DNA of 21,074 nt, from assembly GCA_964428475.1 (NCBI GenBank), contig CAYRYO010000029.1, positions 1-21,074 of the forward strand, read 5' to 3'. Positions 6,196 through 12,609 of the stretch are shown here, one piece after another. Each line of letters starts with the position of its first letter. Positions within the stretch are counted from its first letter, which is position 1. Source of the stretch: JARICQ01 sp964428475. Its GTDB lineage: Bacteria > Bacillota > Clostridia > Tissierellales > Tissierellaceae. Made by a program: the position numbers and the translations under genes. The notes beneath the pieces are model-generated. The model was not told the origin of the DNA and searched no databases. It worked only from the letters and a program-made list of their open reading frames with translations.

Positions 6196-7476
6196 TTATA
6201 ATACTTTAGTATCAAATATTTTATATATATCAGCTTTCTTAACTCTTTCTTCTATTACACTATGATCTGTAGTATAGAGATCTTTAGATTTTAGATGATC
6301 AAATAATACAGAACCAGAGAATGTATACTTGTGTCTTCTACCTTCTTCTGTTTTCATCTGTTTTCCAACATAATCAAGGGCTTCACCTATTGCAGTATTT
6401 GTTGGTATTTCTAATAGCTCTTTACCAGCTACTAATCTTACTGCGTTGTTTCCTGCTAAATAGCCAGTAACGATTGCTTCAGTATGTCCTACAAATGCTC
6501 CAGATTTTTCCCCAGCACAGAATAAATTATCGACACCATCAACCTTTAGCTTGTTATTTCTTGGTGATATAGCTAAGTATCTAACAGAGTTACCACGTCC
6601 TCCAGAATATGGATCTTCGAATCTAGCATTCTCAAAGCCTGGGATTAGTCTAAGCTGATCAATATTAAAGAATGGAGTCATAAGTTTAGCATGTCCAGTA
6701 TCGAGTAATATTATATTATCTGCAAATTCTTTTAATGCATATTGCTGACATGCCTTTGTAGATAAGATTTCACCATGTCTTAATTCTTCTGGAATCGGTA
6801 TAACAGCGACTCCTTTTTCATTTAATGTATTGTGAATCTCATCAGATAGTGATTCTTTCATAAGTTTACAAGATCCAGACATTGCACCTATACTACCATC
6901 AGCTTTTTTACCTGTGAATTCATCTACTCCAGCTTTTCCACCAACACTAACTCTAGGTCCAAAGCTTGGACATCTTAGAATACACATAGCACATCCGTTA
7001 CCATATTTAGTACAATTACCTTGTGGACCAGCAGTTCCTGTAGTATCTATAAAAACATCTGCTTGAATTTCAGTTCCATTAGCTGTTTTAACCTTGACAA
7101 TTTTGTTGCCGTCCATTTCTACATCAGAAAATCTTTCTTGTAATAATATTTTTACATTGTTTTCAAGTAAAGCTTTTTTAATATTTGGTTCAATATTAGC
7201 AACATCATAAAGTGTTGCATGCTTATGTCCAGGGAAGTCAATATTTGTATGAGTGGATATTTTATCAGTTATTTCAAATAGTTCATTTGCACCCATAGCG
7301 ATTGCTTCTTCTGTTGCAGTATATCTTCCGTTATTTCTCATTATACCGCCAACTAAACCTGTACCTAATAACATATCAGTTCTTTCTAACAATGTTACAT
7401 CAGCACCTGCTTTAGCAGCTGACATTGCAGCGCCACATCCTGACCAACCTCCACCAATAATAACTACTTTTACCAT
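6196..7476 (-). CDS. FAD-dependent oxidoreductase with a C-x2-C-x3-C motif
   Basis: The 426-residue flavoprotein opens with a dinucleotide-binding fold (VVIIGGGWSGCGAAMSAAKAGADVTLLER, residues 4-32) and ends with the second FAD contact NLFCAGEKSGAFVGHTEAIVTGYLAG. The latter resembles the MnmG/TrmFO and FAD_oxidored group. VFIDTTGTAG (about 140-150) is the usual mid-protein FAD motif. Then comes GNGCAMCILRCPSFGPRVS, with cysteines 162, 165 and 169, which may hold an iron-sulfur cluster or a redox disulfide. The start is ATG 7476, with AGGTGG 8 bases upstream; the GTG at 7488 overlaps that site. It is too short for MnmG and lacks tRNA-binding parts, so tRNA modification is unlikely. The reaction is unknown. 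By context it may act on a diaminopimelate-derived imine or oxo acid. It has its own sigma-A promoter at 7599-7627. Confidence 0.75.
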   Translation of the reverse strand: MVKVVIIGGGWSGCGAAMSAAKAGADVTLLERTDMLLGTGLVGGIMRNNGRYTATEEAIAMGANELFEITDKISTHTNIDFPGHKHATLYDVANIEPNIKKALLENNVKILLQERFSDVEMDGNKIVKVKTANGTEIQADVFIDTTGTAGPQGNCTKYGNGCAMCILRCPSFGPRVSVGGKAGVDEFTGKKADGSIGAMSGSCKLMKESLSDEIHNTLNEKGVAVIPIPEELRHGEILSTKACQQYALKEFADNIILLDTGHAKLMTPFFNIDQLRLIPGFENARFEDPYSGGRGNSVRYLAISPRNNKLKVDGVDNLFCAGEKSGAFVGHTEAIVTGYLAGNNAVRLVAGKELLEIPTNTAIGEALDYVGKQMKTEEGRRHKYTFSGSVLFDHLKSKDLYTTDHSVIEERVKKADIYKIFDTKVL

Positions 7477-7544
7477 AATTAATACCACCTTTCAAATTAG
7501 TTACATTTACTAAGGCAATAAATGTAAATGAAAAATTTTAATTA

Positions 7545-7565
7545 TGGAATTTAGAGAGTATGTAT
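7545..7565 (+). repeat. 21-bp exact direct repeat, right copy
   Basis: Identical to 4602-4622. This copy lies in the 5' leader of the FAD-oxidoreductase transcript (-) and at the -35 position of the forward extended -10 promoter at 7565-7573. Confidence 0.75.
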
Positions 7566-7573
7566 GTTATAAT
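7565..7573 (+). promoter_or_regulatory. Extended -10 promoter candidate for the DAP dehydrogenase gene
   Basis: TGTTATAAT is a full extended -10 match, about 138 bases before the ATG at 7711. No -35 consensus is present; the 21-bp repeat occupies that place, as expected for an activator-dependent promoter. No sigma-54 match with 10-base GG-GC spacing was found upstream of this gene. Confidence 0.4.
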
Positions 7574-7598
7574 TATAACTAGTAAGTGGTTCATATTC

Positions 7599-7627
7599 AG
7601 TATACTTTAAATATTCCGCCTTGTCAA
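7599..7627 (-). promoter_or_regulatory. Strong sigma-A promoter of the FAD oxidoreductase gene
   Basis: On the reverse strand a perfect TTGACA (7627-7622), a 17-base spacer and TATACT (7604-7599) make the best consensus promoter in the window. The start would fall near 7592, giving a leader of about 115 bases that includes the right 21-bp repeat. The -10 overlaps AGTATACT and the ACTTTAAA core also found in the 4671-4710 palindrome, which could allow common control. Confidence 0.75.
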
Positions 7628-7657
7628 TAATCAATCCAATTAGCAGGTTGATTATTG
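7625..7657. other. Stem-loop in the ddh leader / over the FAD-gene -35
   Basis: CAATAATCAA (7625-7634) is perfectly complementary to TTGATTATTG (7648-7657), with a 13-base loop. It overlaps the -35 box of the reverse promoter. It would also be in the 5' leader of a forward ddh transcript. An operator or an mRNA structure are both possible. Confidence 0.5.
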
Positions 7658-7675
7658 GAATAATGAAGCTCTCAG

Positions 7676-7688
7676 TCGTGTGTGTAGT
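7676..7688. repeat. 13-bp inverted repeat, right copy (TCGTGTGTGTAGT)
   Basis: Exact reverse complement of 4544-4556. It lies 10 bases before the ribosome binding site of the DAP dehydrogenase gene. Confidence 0.7.
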
Positions 7689-7710
7689 GAAAATATGAGG
7701 AGGATAATAT

Positions 7711-8601
7711 ATGAAAAAAGTAGCAGTTGTAGGTTATGGTAATATAGGTAAATATGTTGTTGAAGCAGTTAGGGCGTCTGGTGATATGGAAGTAGTAGGC
7801 ATAGTAAGAAGAAGTGCTAGTAGCGAAGTTTCTGAATTTCCTAATATTAAAGTTGTAGAAAATATAGAAGATTTGGGACAGGTAGATGTAGCTATATTAA
7901 CTGTACCATCTAGACATACAAAAGAAAATTCGATTAAATATTTAGAGTTAGGTATCAATACAGTAGATAGTTTTGATATTCATAGTCAAATATTTGAAAA
8001 GCTAGAAGAAATTGGAGAAGTAGCTAAGAAAAACAATTGTGTATCAATTGTTTCTGCAGGATGGGATCCAGGAAGTGATTCCGTAGTAAGGGCTTTAATG
8101 CTAGCTTGTGCACCAAGAGGCGAAACATATACTAACTTTGGTCCAGGAATGAGCATGGGACATTCAGTTGTTGTAAAAAACTTAGAAGGTGTCCAAGATG
8201 CATTATCAATAACAATTCCAACAGGAACGGGCATTCACAGGAGAATGGTATATGTACAATTAGACGGTAGTGTTGCATTTGAAGAAATTGAAAATAATAT
8301 AAAAAATGATGATTACTTTATACATGATGAAACGCATATAAGACAGGTTGATGATATTTCAAAATATAAAGATGTAGGTCATGGTGTTTTAATCCAGAGA
8401 AAAGGAGTATCTGGGGAAACCAATAATCAAAAATTTGAGTTCAAGATGAGTATTAACAACCCAGCACTAACTGCACAAGTATTATGTAGCTCAGCAAGAG
8501 CTACTTTCAAGCAGACTCCAGGTGCCTATACATTAATAGAAATACCAACCATAGATTTATTAGAAGGAAGTAGAGAAGAAATAATAAAGAGCATAGTATA
8601 A
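7711..8601 (+). CDS. ddh: meso-Diaminopimelate D-dehydrogenase
   Basis: The 296-residue NADP-dependent enzyme reversibly converts meso-diaminopimelate to L-2-amino-6-oxopimelate, which cyclises to tetrahydrodipicolinate, plus ammonia. The N-terminal Rossmann motif is VVGYGNIGKYV (residues 5-15), then IVRRSAS, which suits NADP. The C-terminal half has SAGWDPGSDSVVRALM and NFGPGMSMGHSVVVK, characteristic of DAP dehydrogenases, and TPGAYTLIEIPTIDLL near the end. At 296 residues it matches the shorter (type II, Symbiobacterium-like) enzymes rather than the longer corynebacterial type of about 320. Type II enzymes are known to act also in reductive amination of other 2-oxo acids. AGGAGG lies 7 bases before the ATG. 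Next to lysA and without dapA/dapB, it could run in the degradative direction, releasing NADPH and ammonia from diaminopimelate. Confidence 0.88.
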   Translation: MKKVAVVGYGNIGKYVVEAVRASGDMEVVGIVRRSASSEVSEFPNIKVVENIEDLGQVDVAILTVPSRHTKENSIKYLELGINTVDSFDIHSQIFEKLEEIGEVAKKNNCVSIVSAGWDPGSDSVVRALMLACAPRGETYTNFGPGMSMGHSVVVKNLEGVQDALSITIPTGTGIHRRMVYVQLDGSVAFEEIENNIKNDDYFIHDETHIRQVDDISKYKDVGHGVLIQRKGVSGETNNQKFEFKMSINNPALTAQVLCSSARATFKQTPGAYTLIEIPTIDLLEGSREEIIKSIV

Positions 8602-8606
8602 ATTTT

Positions 8607-8638
8607 AAAATCCTAGATTGATTTCAATCTAGGATTTT
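8607..8638 (+). terminator. Hairpin terminator after ddh
   Basis: AAAATCCTAGATTGA (8607-8621) pairs fully with TCAATCTAGGATTTT (8624-8638). The following tract is only moderately T-rich (TATAGAATTTT), so some readthrough into the activator gene is possible. Confidence 0.7.
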
Positions 8639-8664
8639 ATAGAATTTTAATAGAAGGGGATAAT

Positions 8665-10539
8665 ATGGATAGTAAATTAGCCATAAATGAAACTACAAAA
8701 TTATTTGCAGATATGATGTCAGAAGGATTAATTGTAATAAACGAAGAAGGCATCATAGAAATATATAATAAAAAGGCCATGGAAATATTTAGGATAAATC
8801 TAGATATAAAAAATAGTCATGAATCTGGTAAGATAAATAAGGATGATATAGTTATCATCTGTAACAATTCTTTGGGTGAAGATGATGGAGACTTAGATCT
8901 AACAACCTTAAAATATATAAGTCTAGATAATTGTGGCTTAGAAAAAAAAGATGCATTTATATCAATATCCAAATATGATAACAAACATTTCAAAGCTAGT
9001 ATAAAAAAAGTAAAAGAAGATGAGAAACAGGATTGTCTAGTCTTAAATTCTAAGAAAATAGAAGGTCTAAGTATTGAGTCTAAAATCAACTTTGTAGATA
9101 AGTTTGTAAATATAAGGATTAATAATATTAATTATCATATGGATTATATCAACTCCATAGGTCATATTGTAATAATAGATTCTAAAACTAAAGAAGTTAA
9201 ATTTTTTCAGTATTACGGATATACAGCTAGAGGCGAATGTATAAAAGAAATATTAGAAGGAAAAGAGTACCGGAGCAAGGGTAAGGAAAGCAAAGAGTTT
9301 GAAGTTTTGGGTAAACATATAAAGGATATTCATCAAAGTAATTACATAATAAAAGATACCTTGAATATTGCTAAAGGACTGTCAGATGAAAAATATGATA
9401 AATTTGAATTGATAAATGGTATCCCGACATTGTGTTCTATATTAAAAGTAAAAATAGGCGGTAAGGTCAAAGGGGCAGCATTAAAGGTAGAAGATAAAAC
9501 AGATATAGAAATAATTACCAAGGAAAGAGATAGCGCTATAAGGAGATTGGACTTGGTTGGAAAAGAGTTAAAAAAAGAAGAATATGTTAATAAGGCTTTT
9601 TCGAGTTTTGTAGGTGATAGTAGTGAAATTATGCATGTAAAAAAATTAGCATTAAAGGCATCTCTAAGCTCTTCCAATATATTAATATTAGGGAAAAGTG
9701 GTACTGGCAAATCAGTTTTAGCAAGGCTAATACATAATAATAGCAATCTTAAAGAGAATAACTTTGTAGAAATAAACTGCGCTGCCATACCAAGTGAATT
9801 GCTAGAATCAGAATTATTTGGATATGTTTCAGGTGCCTTTACAGGTGCACAACAAAAAGGTAAAAAGGGACTCCTAGAAGTAGCCAACAATGGTAGTGTT
9901 TTTTTAGATGAGATAGGTGATATGCCTATGAGCTCTCAAGCTAAACTTTTAAGGGTTATACAAGAAGGGGTATTTTTTCCTGTTGGCGGAATAGAGCCTA
10001 AGACAGTTAATACTAGGATAATAGCGGCAACCAATAAAAACCTAGAGAAAGAAATATTAGAAGGTCGTTTTCGTGAAGATTTATTTTATAGAATCAATGT
10101 ATTTCCAATATATATTCCAGCTTTAAAAGAAAGAAAAGAAGATATATATGATTTAATAAAATTTGTATTAAAGAAGTTTGCTAAAAGATCAGGGCTAGAA
10201 AAAATAGATATATCGTCAGAAGCAACCAACAAATTAATAAAATATGATTGGCCAGGAAATGTAAGGGAATTAGAAAACATTTTGGAAAGAGCTATTAATT
10301 TATCCGAAGGCAGTTTAATACTTAGCAAGCATATAATAATAAATGATATTGTAGAAGATGCCAGTTTCAAAACATTTTCACAGCATATCAAAGAAGAAGA
10401 AAGAAAACATATAAAAAATACCTTAAATATTTGTTTTGGAGATACACAAAAGGCCATACAAATACTAGATATGAGCAAGAGTAATTTTTATAAAAAATTA
10501 AATGAGTATAATATAGAATATAAGAAAAAATATATTTGA
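8665..10539 (+). CDS. Sigma-54-dependent transcriptional activator (PAS - AAA+ - HTH)
   Basis: The 624-residue enhancer-binding protein remodels sigma-54 RNA polymerase. Residues about 8-50 (MMSEGLIVINEEGIIEIYNKKAMEIF) look like a PAS domain. A long middle region (about 60-320) of unclear family is probably the ligand sensor, followed by a coiled stretch (RRLDLVGKELKKEE). The AAA+ domain has Walker A GKSGTGKS (343-350), the sigma-54 contact loop GAFTGA (390-395), Walker B VFLDE (412-416) and GRFREDLFYRIN with the arginine finger. A Fis-type helix-turn-helix closes the protein (about 593-620, TQKAIQILDMSKSNFYKKL). AGAAGGGGA precedes the ATG. There is no phosphorylation receiver domain, so a small molecule or a partner protein probably controls it. 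It very likely drives the sigma-54 promoter at 3162-3177, with diaminopimelate or lysine as a plausible signal (inference). The architecture resembles PrdR-type regulators of amino-acid fermentation. Confidence 0.9.
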   Translation: MDSKLAINETTKLFADMMSEGLIVINEEGIIEIYNKKAMEIFRINLDIKNSHESGKINKDDIVIICNNSLGEDDGDLDLTTLKYISLDNCGLEKKDAFISISKYDNKHFKASIKKVKEDEKQDCLVLNSKKIEGLSIESKINFVDKFVNIRINNINYHMDYINSIGHIVIIDSKTKEVKFFQYYGYTARGECIKEILEGKEYRSKGKESKEFEVLGKHIKDIHQSNYIIKDTLNIAKGLSDEKYDKFELINGIPTLCSILKVKIGGKVKGAALKVEDKTDIEIITKERDSAIRRLDLVGKELKKEEYVNKAFSSFVGDSSEIMHVKKLALKASLSSSNILILGKSGTGKSVLARLIHNNSNLKENNFVEINCAAIPSELLESELFGYVSGAFTGAQQKGKKGLLEVANNGSVFLDEIGDMPMSSQAKLLRVIQEGVFFPVGGIEPKTVNTRIIAATNKNLEKEILEGRFREDLFYRINVFPIYIPALKERKEDIYDLIKFVLKKFAKRSGLEKIDISSEATNKLIKYDWPGNVRELENILERAINLSEGSLILSKHIIINDIVEDASFKTFSQHIKEEERKHIKNTLNICFGDTQKAIQILDMSKSNFYKKLNEYNIEYKKKYI

Positions 10540-10576
10540 TTATAGTTAAATATAAGATTTTTCAAGGATTACTCTC

Positions 10577-10620
10577 AAATGAAAACGGCTAACATCACAT
10601 GATGTTAGCGGTTTTCATTT
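10577..10620. terminator. Bidirectional terminator between the activator gene and ychF
   Basis: AAATGAAAAC plus GCTAACATC pair with GATGTTAGC plus GTTTTCATTT around an ACAT loop, with one G/G mismatch. A-rich and T-rich arms serve both directions. Confidence 0.85.
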
Positions 10621-11713
10621 ACACATTAAATCTAAATAGTACCACATCTCCGTCTTGCATTATATATTCTTTTCCTTCAATTCGTACAAGTCCTTTTTCT
10701 CTTGCTAGAGTCATATTTTTATCGCTGTTCATTAGATCATCAAAAGATACAACCTCAGCCCTTATAAAGCCTCTTTCTATATCAGAGTGAATTTTTGCAG
10801 CAGCCTGTGGTGCTTTTGTACCTTTTTTGATAGTCCATGCTCTAGTTTCCATAGGTCCTGCTGTTAAAAAGCTCATTAGGCCAAGTAGACTATAGCTTGC
10901 TTGAACAAGTTTATCAAGACCTGATTTTTCAAGGCCTAAATCATTTAAAAACTCCACTCTTTCTTCTGGATCTAAATTTGATATTTCCTGTTCGATTTGT
11001 GCACTTATAGCAACAACTTCCGCATCTTCTGTAGATGCAACCTTTTTTACTATTTGCACATATTTATTGTCATCGCCACTTACTAAATCATCTTCTGATA
11101 CATTTGCTGCATATATAATTGGCTTTGAGCTAAGTAGATTGAAACTCCTAAATATCTTTGACTCTTCTTCAGTTAAATCTAAGACTCTAAGAGATTTATT
11201 ATTCTCAAGTGATTCTAAAGCCTTTTTGATTAGCTCTATCTCAGCAATTAAAGATTTATCTGATTTAACAGCTCTTTGACTTCTTTCAAGTCTTCTCTCA
11301 AGAACCTCAATATCAGCTAACATAAGCTCTATATTGATAGTCTCTATATCACGCTCAGGATTTATATCTCCATCTACATGAACTACATCTGAATCTTCAA
11401 AGCATCTAACTACATGCACTATAGCTTCTACTTCTCTAATATGTGAAAGAAACTTATTTCCAAGCCCTTCGCCTTTACTGGCCCCTTTTACAAGTCCAGC
11501 TATATCATAAAATTCAATAGCAGTTGGAACTGTTTTTTTAGATCCATGAACCTTTGCAAGTTCTTCTAGTCTTTCATCTGGTACAGCTACTACTCCTACA
11601 TTTGGCTCTATAGTGCAAAATGGATAATTCGCAGATTCAGCTCCTGCTTGAGTAATTGCATTAAAAAGTGTGCTTTTTCCTACATTCGGTAATCCTACTA
11701 TTCCAAGTTTCAT
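10619..11713 (-). CDS. ychF: Ribosome-binding ATPase YchF (Obg-like, OLA1 family)
   Basis: The 364-residue protein is a near-universal P-loop NTPase of the Obg group that prefers ATP and binds ribosomes. The N-terminus MKLGIVGLPNVGKSTLFNAIT carries the P-loop at residues 7-14. NYPFCTIEPNVGVVAVPDERL is the YchF signature. DIAGLVKGASKGEGLGNKFL is the G3/switch region. A coiled-coil insert follows (about 125-190), then AANVSEDDL where Ras-like proteins have NKxD, and a C-terminal TGS-like domain (about 280-364, LTAGPMETRAWTIKKGTKAPQAA). Length is normal. A consensus sigma-A promoter and a strong terminator indicate a single-gene unit. Confidence 0.97.
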   Translation of the reverse strand: MKLGIVGLPNVGKSTLFNAITQAGAESANYPFCTIEPNVGVVAVPDERLEELAKVHGSKKTVPTAIEFYDIAGLVKGASKGEGLGNKFLSHIREVEAIVHVVRCFEDSDVVHVDGDINPERDIETINIELMLADIEVLERRLERSQRAVKSDKSLIAEIELIKKALESLENNKSLRVLDLTEEESKIFRSFNLLSSKPIIYAANVSEDDLVSGDDNKYVQIVKKVASTEDAEVVAISAQIEQEISNLDPEERVEFLNDLGLEKSGLDKLVQASYSLLGLMSFLTAGPMETRAWTIKKGTKAPQAAAKIHSDIERGFIRAEVVSFDDLMNSDKNMTLAREKGLVRIEGKEYIMQDGDVVLFRFNV

Positions 11714-11766
11714 CGAAAATTCCTTTCTATATTAAAATAATCATTTGATTTTCTATCCAAATGAAA

Positions 11767-11795
11767 ATTATACCTTATATCTAGTCTAAGTGCAA
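11767..11795 (-). promoter_or_regulatory. Sigma-A promoter of ychF
   Basis: On the reverse strand TTGCAC (11795-11790), a 17-base spacer and TATAAT (11772-11767) lie about 54 bases before the ATG. Confidence 0.75.
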
Positions 11796-11820
11796 TAAAA
11801 TTTAGATAAAAGGGGCTTTA

Positions 11821-12213
11821 TTATTTATCAACGTATGGCAAAATCAATTTTGAAAGTTCTTTGATTAGGAAAACCTTTTCTTTTGATAAACCTGATAGTA
11901 AGTCTAATAGTTCCTGAATCTCTTTATTCATTTCATCCTTGTAAATATCGCCAATAGTTTCTCTTGAATATATATTTTCCATATATATTGTTTCACCTTT
12001 CAATGTATAATCTATAGATATATTTAGAGTATCTGATATCTTAACCAAGGTATCTAAGCTCATACTTCTATCACCACGTTCGATTTGACCTATATAAAAG
12101 GATGACAAATTAACTATTTCTGCTAAATTTTCTCTAGATAAATTGTGTTTTTCTCTTTCAAGTCTAATCCTCAATCCAATTTCTTTTAGGTTTAAAAGAT
12201 TTTCTATTTTCAT
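11821..12213 (-). CDS. XRE/HTH_3-family transcriptional regulator
   Basis: The 130-residue cytoplasmic DNA-binding protein has a Cro/C1-type helix-turn-helix at about residues 10-68. The motif runs LRIRLEREKHNLSRENLAEIVNLSSFYIGQIERGDRSMSLDTLVKISDTLNISIDYTL, with the recognition helix near SSFYIGQIERG. The C-terminal 55 residues (EMNKEIQELLDLLSGLSKEKVFLIKELSKLIL) are helical and probably mediate dimerisation. GAGGTG lies about 8 bases before the ATG. It is divergent from the Spo0E-like gene across 186 bases, so control of that gene or of itself is plausible. The target is unknown. No peptidase or ligand domain is present, so a role as a phage C1-type repressor is unlikely. Confidence 0.88.
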   Translation of the reverse strand: MKIENLLNLKEIGLRIRLEREKHNLSRENLAEIVNLSSFYIGQIERGDRSMSLDTLVKISDTLNISIDYTLKGETIYMENIYSRETIGDIYKDEMNKEIQELLDLLSGLSKEKVFLIKELSKLILPYVDK

Positions 12214-12312
12214 AATTAATTCACCTCTTAATATTTAACTTTAAACTGTTGTCTAGTAAAATGGAATTAGCAGTAGGCATAAAAATAAAACATGCAAATA
12301 GCATAAAAATAG

Positions 12313-12340
12313 TTCAAAGTTTTATTAAATAGAGTATAAT
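12313..12340 (+). promoter_or_regulatory. Promoter of the Spo0E-like gene
   Basis: TTCAAA (12313-12318) and TATAAT (12335-12340) are 16 bases apart. The transcript would begin near 12347. Just upstream, GCATAAAAATA occurs twice (12277-12287 and 12301-12311), a possible site for the divergent XRE regulator. Confidence 0.5.
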
Positions 12341-12399
12341 GTATACAAGATGAAATGTAGATGTTAATTTACACAATTATTATGATAGGAGGATGCTTT

Positions 12400-12540
12400 G
12401 TGTTAATTGAGCAGATTGAAGTTTTAAGAGAAGAGTTGAAGATTGAGCTTGAAAGGCAGGAATTAGACCGCGAGGAAATATTAAAAATTAGTTTTGAGCT
12501 AGATGAACTTATCAAAGAATATCAAAATCAAAAAAGCTAA
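12400..12540 (+). CDS. Spo0E-family aspartyl-phosphate phosphatase (small protein)
   Basis: A 46-residue protein starting at GTG 12400, with a perfect AGGAGG at 12387-12392 (7-base spacing) and ending at TAA 12538-12540. The sequence IEQIEVLREELKIELER ... ILKISFELDELIKEY matches the two-helix hairpin of the Spo0E family: an N-terminal I-x-x-L-R-x-x-L helix and a C-terminal S-x-x-L-D-x-L-I-x-x-Y motif. In the best-known member the Ser/Gln-x-x-LD segment acts on phospho-Spo0A, removing its phosphate and delaying sporulation. Here Q of the usual SQ-LD motif is F. It is short but within the family range. The organism therefore probably has a Spo0A pathway. Its own promoter lies upstream and the DMT gene follows. 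Confidence 0.85.
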   Translation: MLIEQIEVLREELKIELERQELDREEILKISFELDELIKEYQNQKS

Positions 12541-12544
12541 TGTA

Positions 12545-12574
12545 TTGCATATTTAGGATAGGATATGGTATAGT
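12545..12574 (+). promoter_or_regulatory. Promoter candidate of the second DMT gene
   Basis: TTGCAT (12545-12550) and TATAGT (12569-12574) are 18 bases apart, about 36 bases before the ATG at 12610. Confidence 0.45.
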
Positions 12575-12609
12575 ATTCTAAATATGAATACAAGAGAAAG
12601 GACACATTT

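Noticed and set aside
7477..7488. GTG start at 7488 for the FAD oxidoreductase
   Set aside because: This GTG lies within the ribosome binding site that serves ATG 7476, and the extra four residues precede the usual start of the FAD fold.
7654..7671. Possible sigma-54 promoter TTGGAATAATGAAGCT before ddh
   Set aside because: GG and GC are 9 bases apart, not the required 10; the same spacing problem applies to the GGGAACTTAAGGC stretch near 4582.
9342..9890. 182-codon open frame on the reverse strand inside the sigma-54 activator gene
   Set aside because: Shadow of a strongly supported coding frame; hydrophobic, low-complexity translation and no ribosome binding site.
10086..10478. 130-codon reverse-strand frame inside the AAA+ coding region
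   Set aside because: Shadow frame; Ser/Phe-rich product without domain signs.
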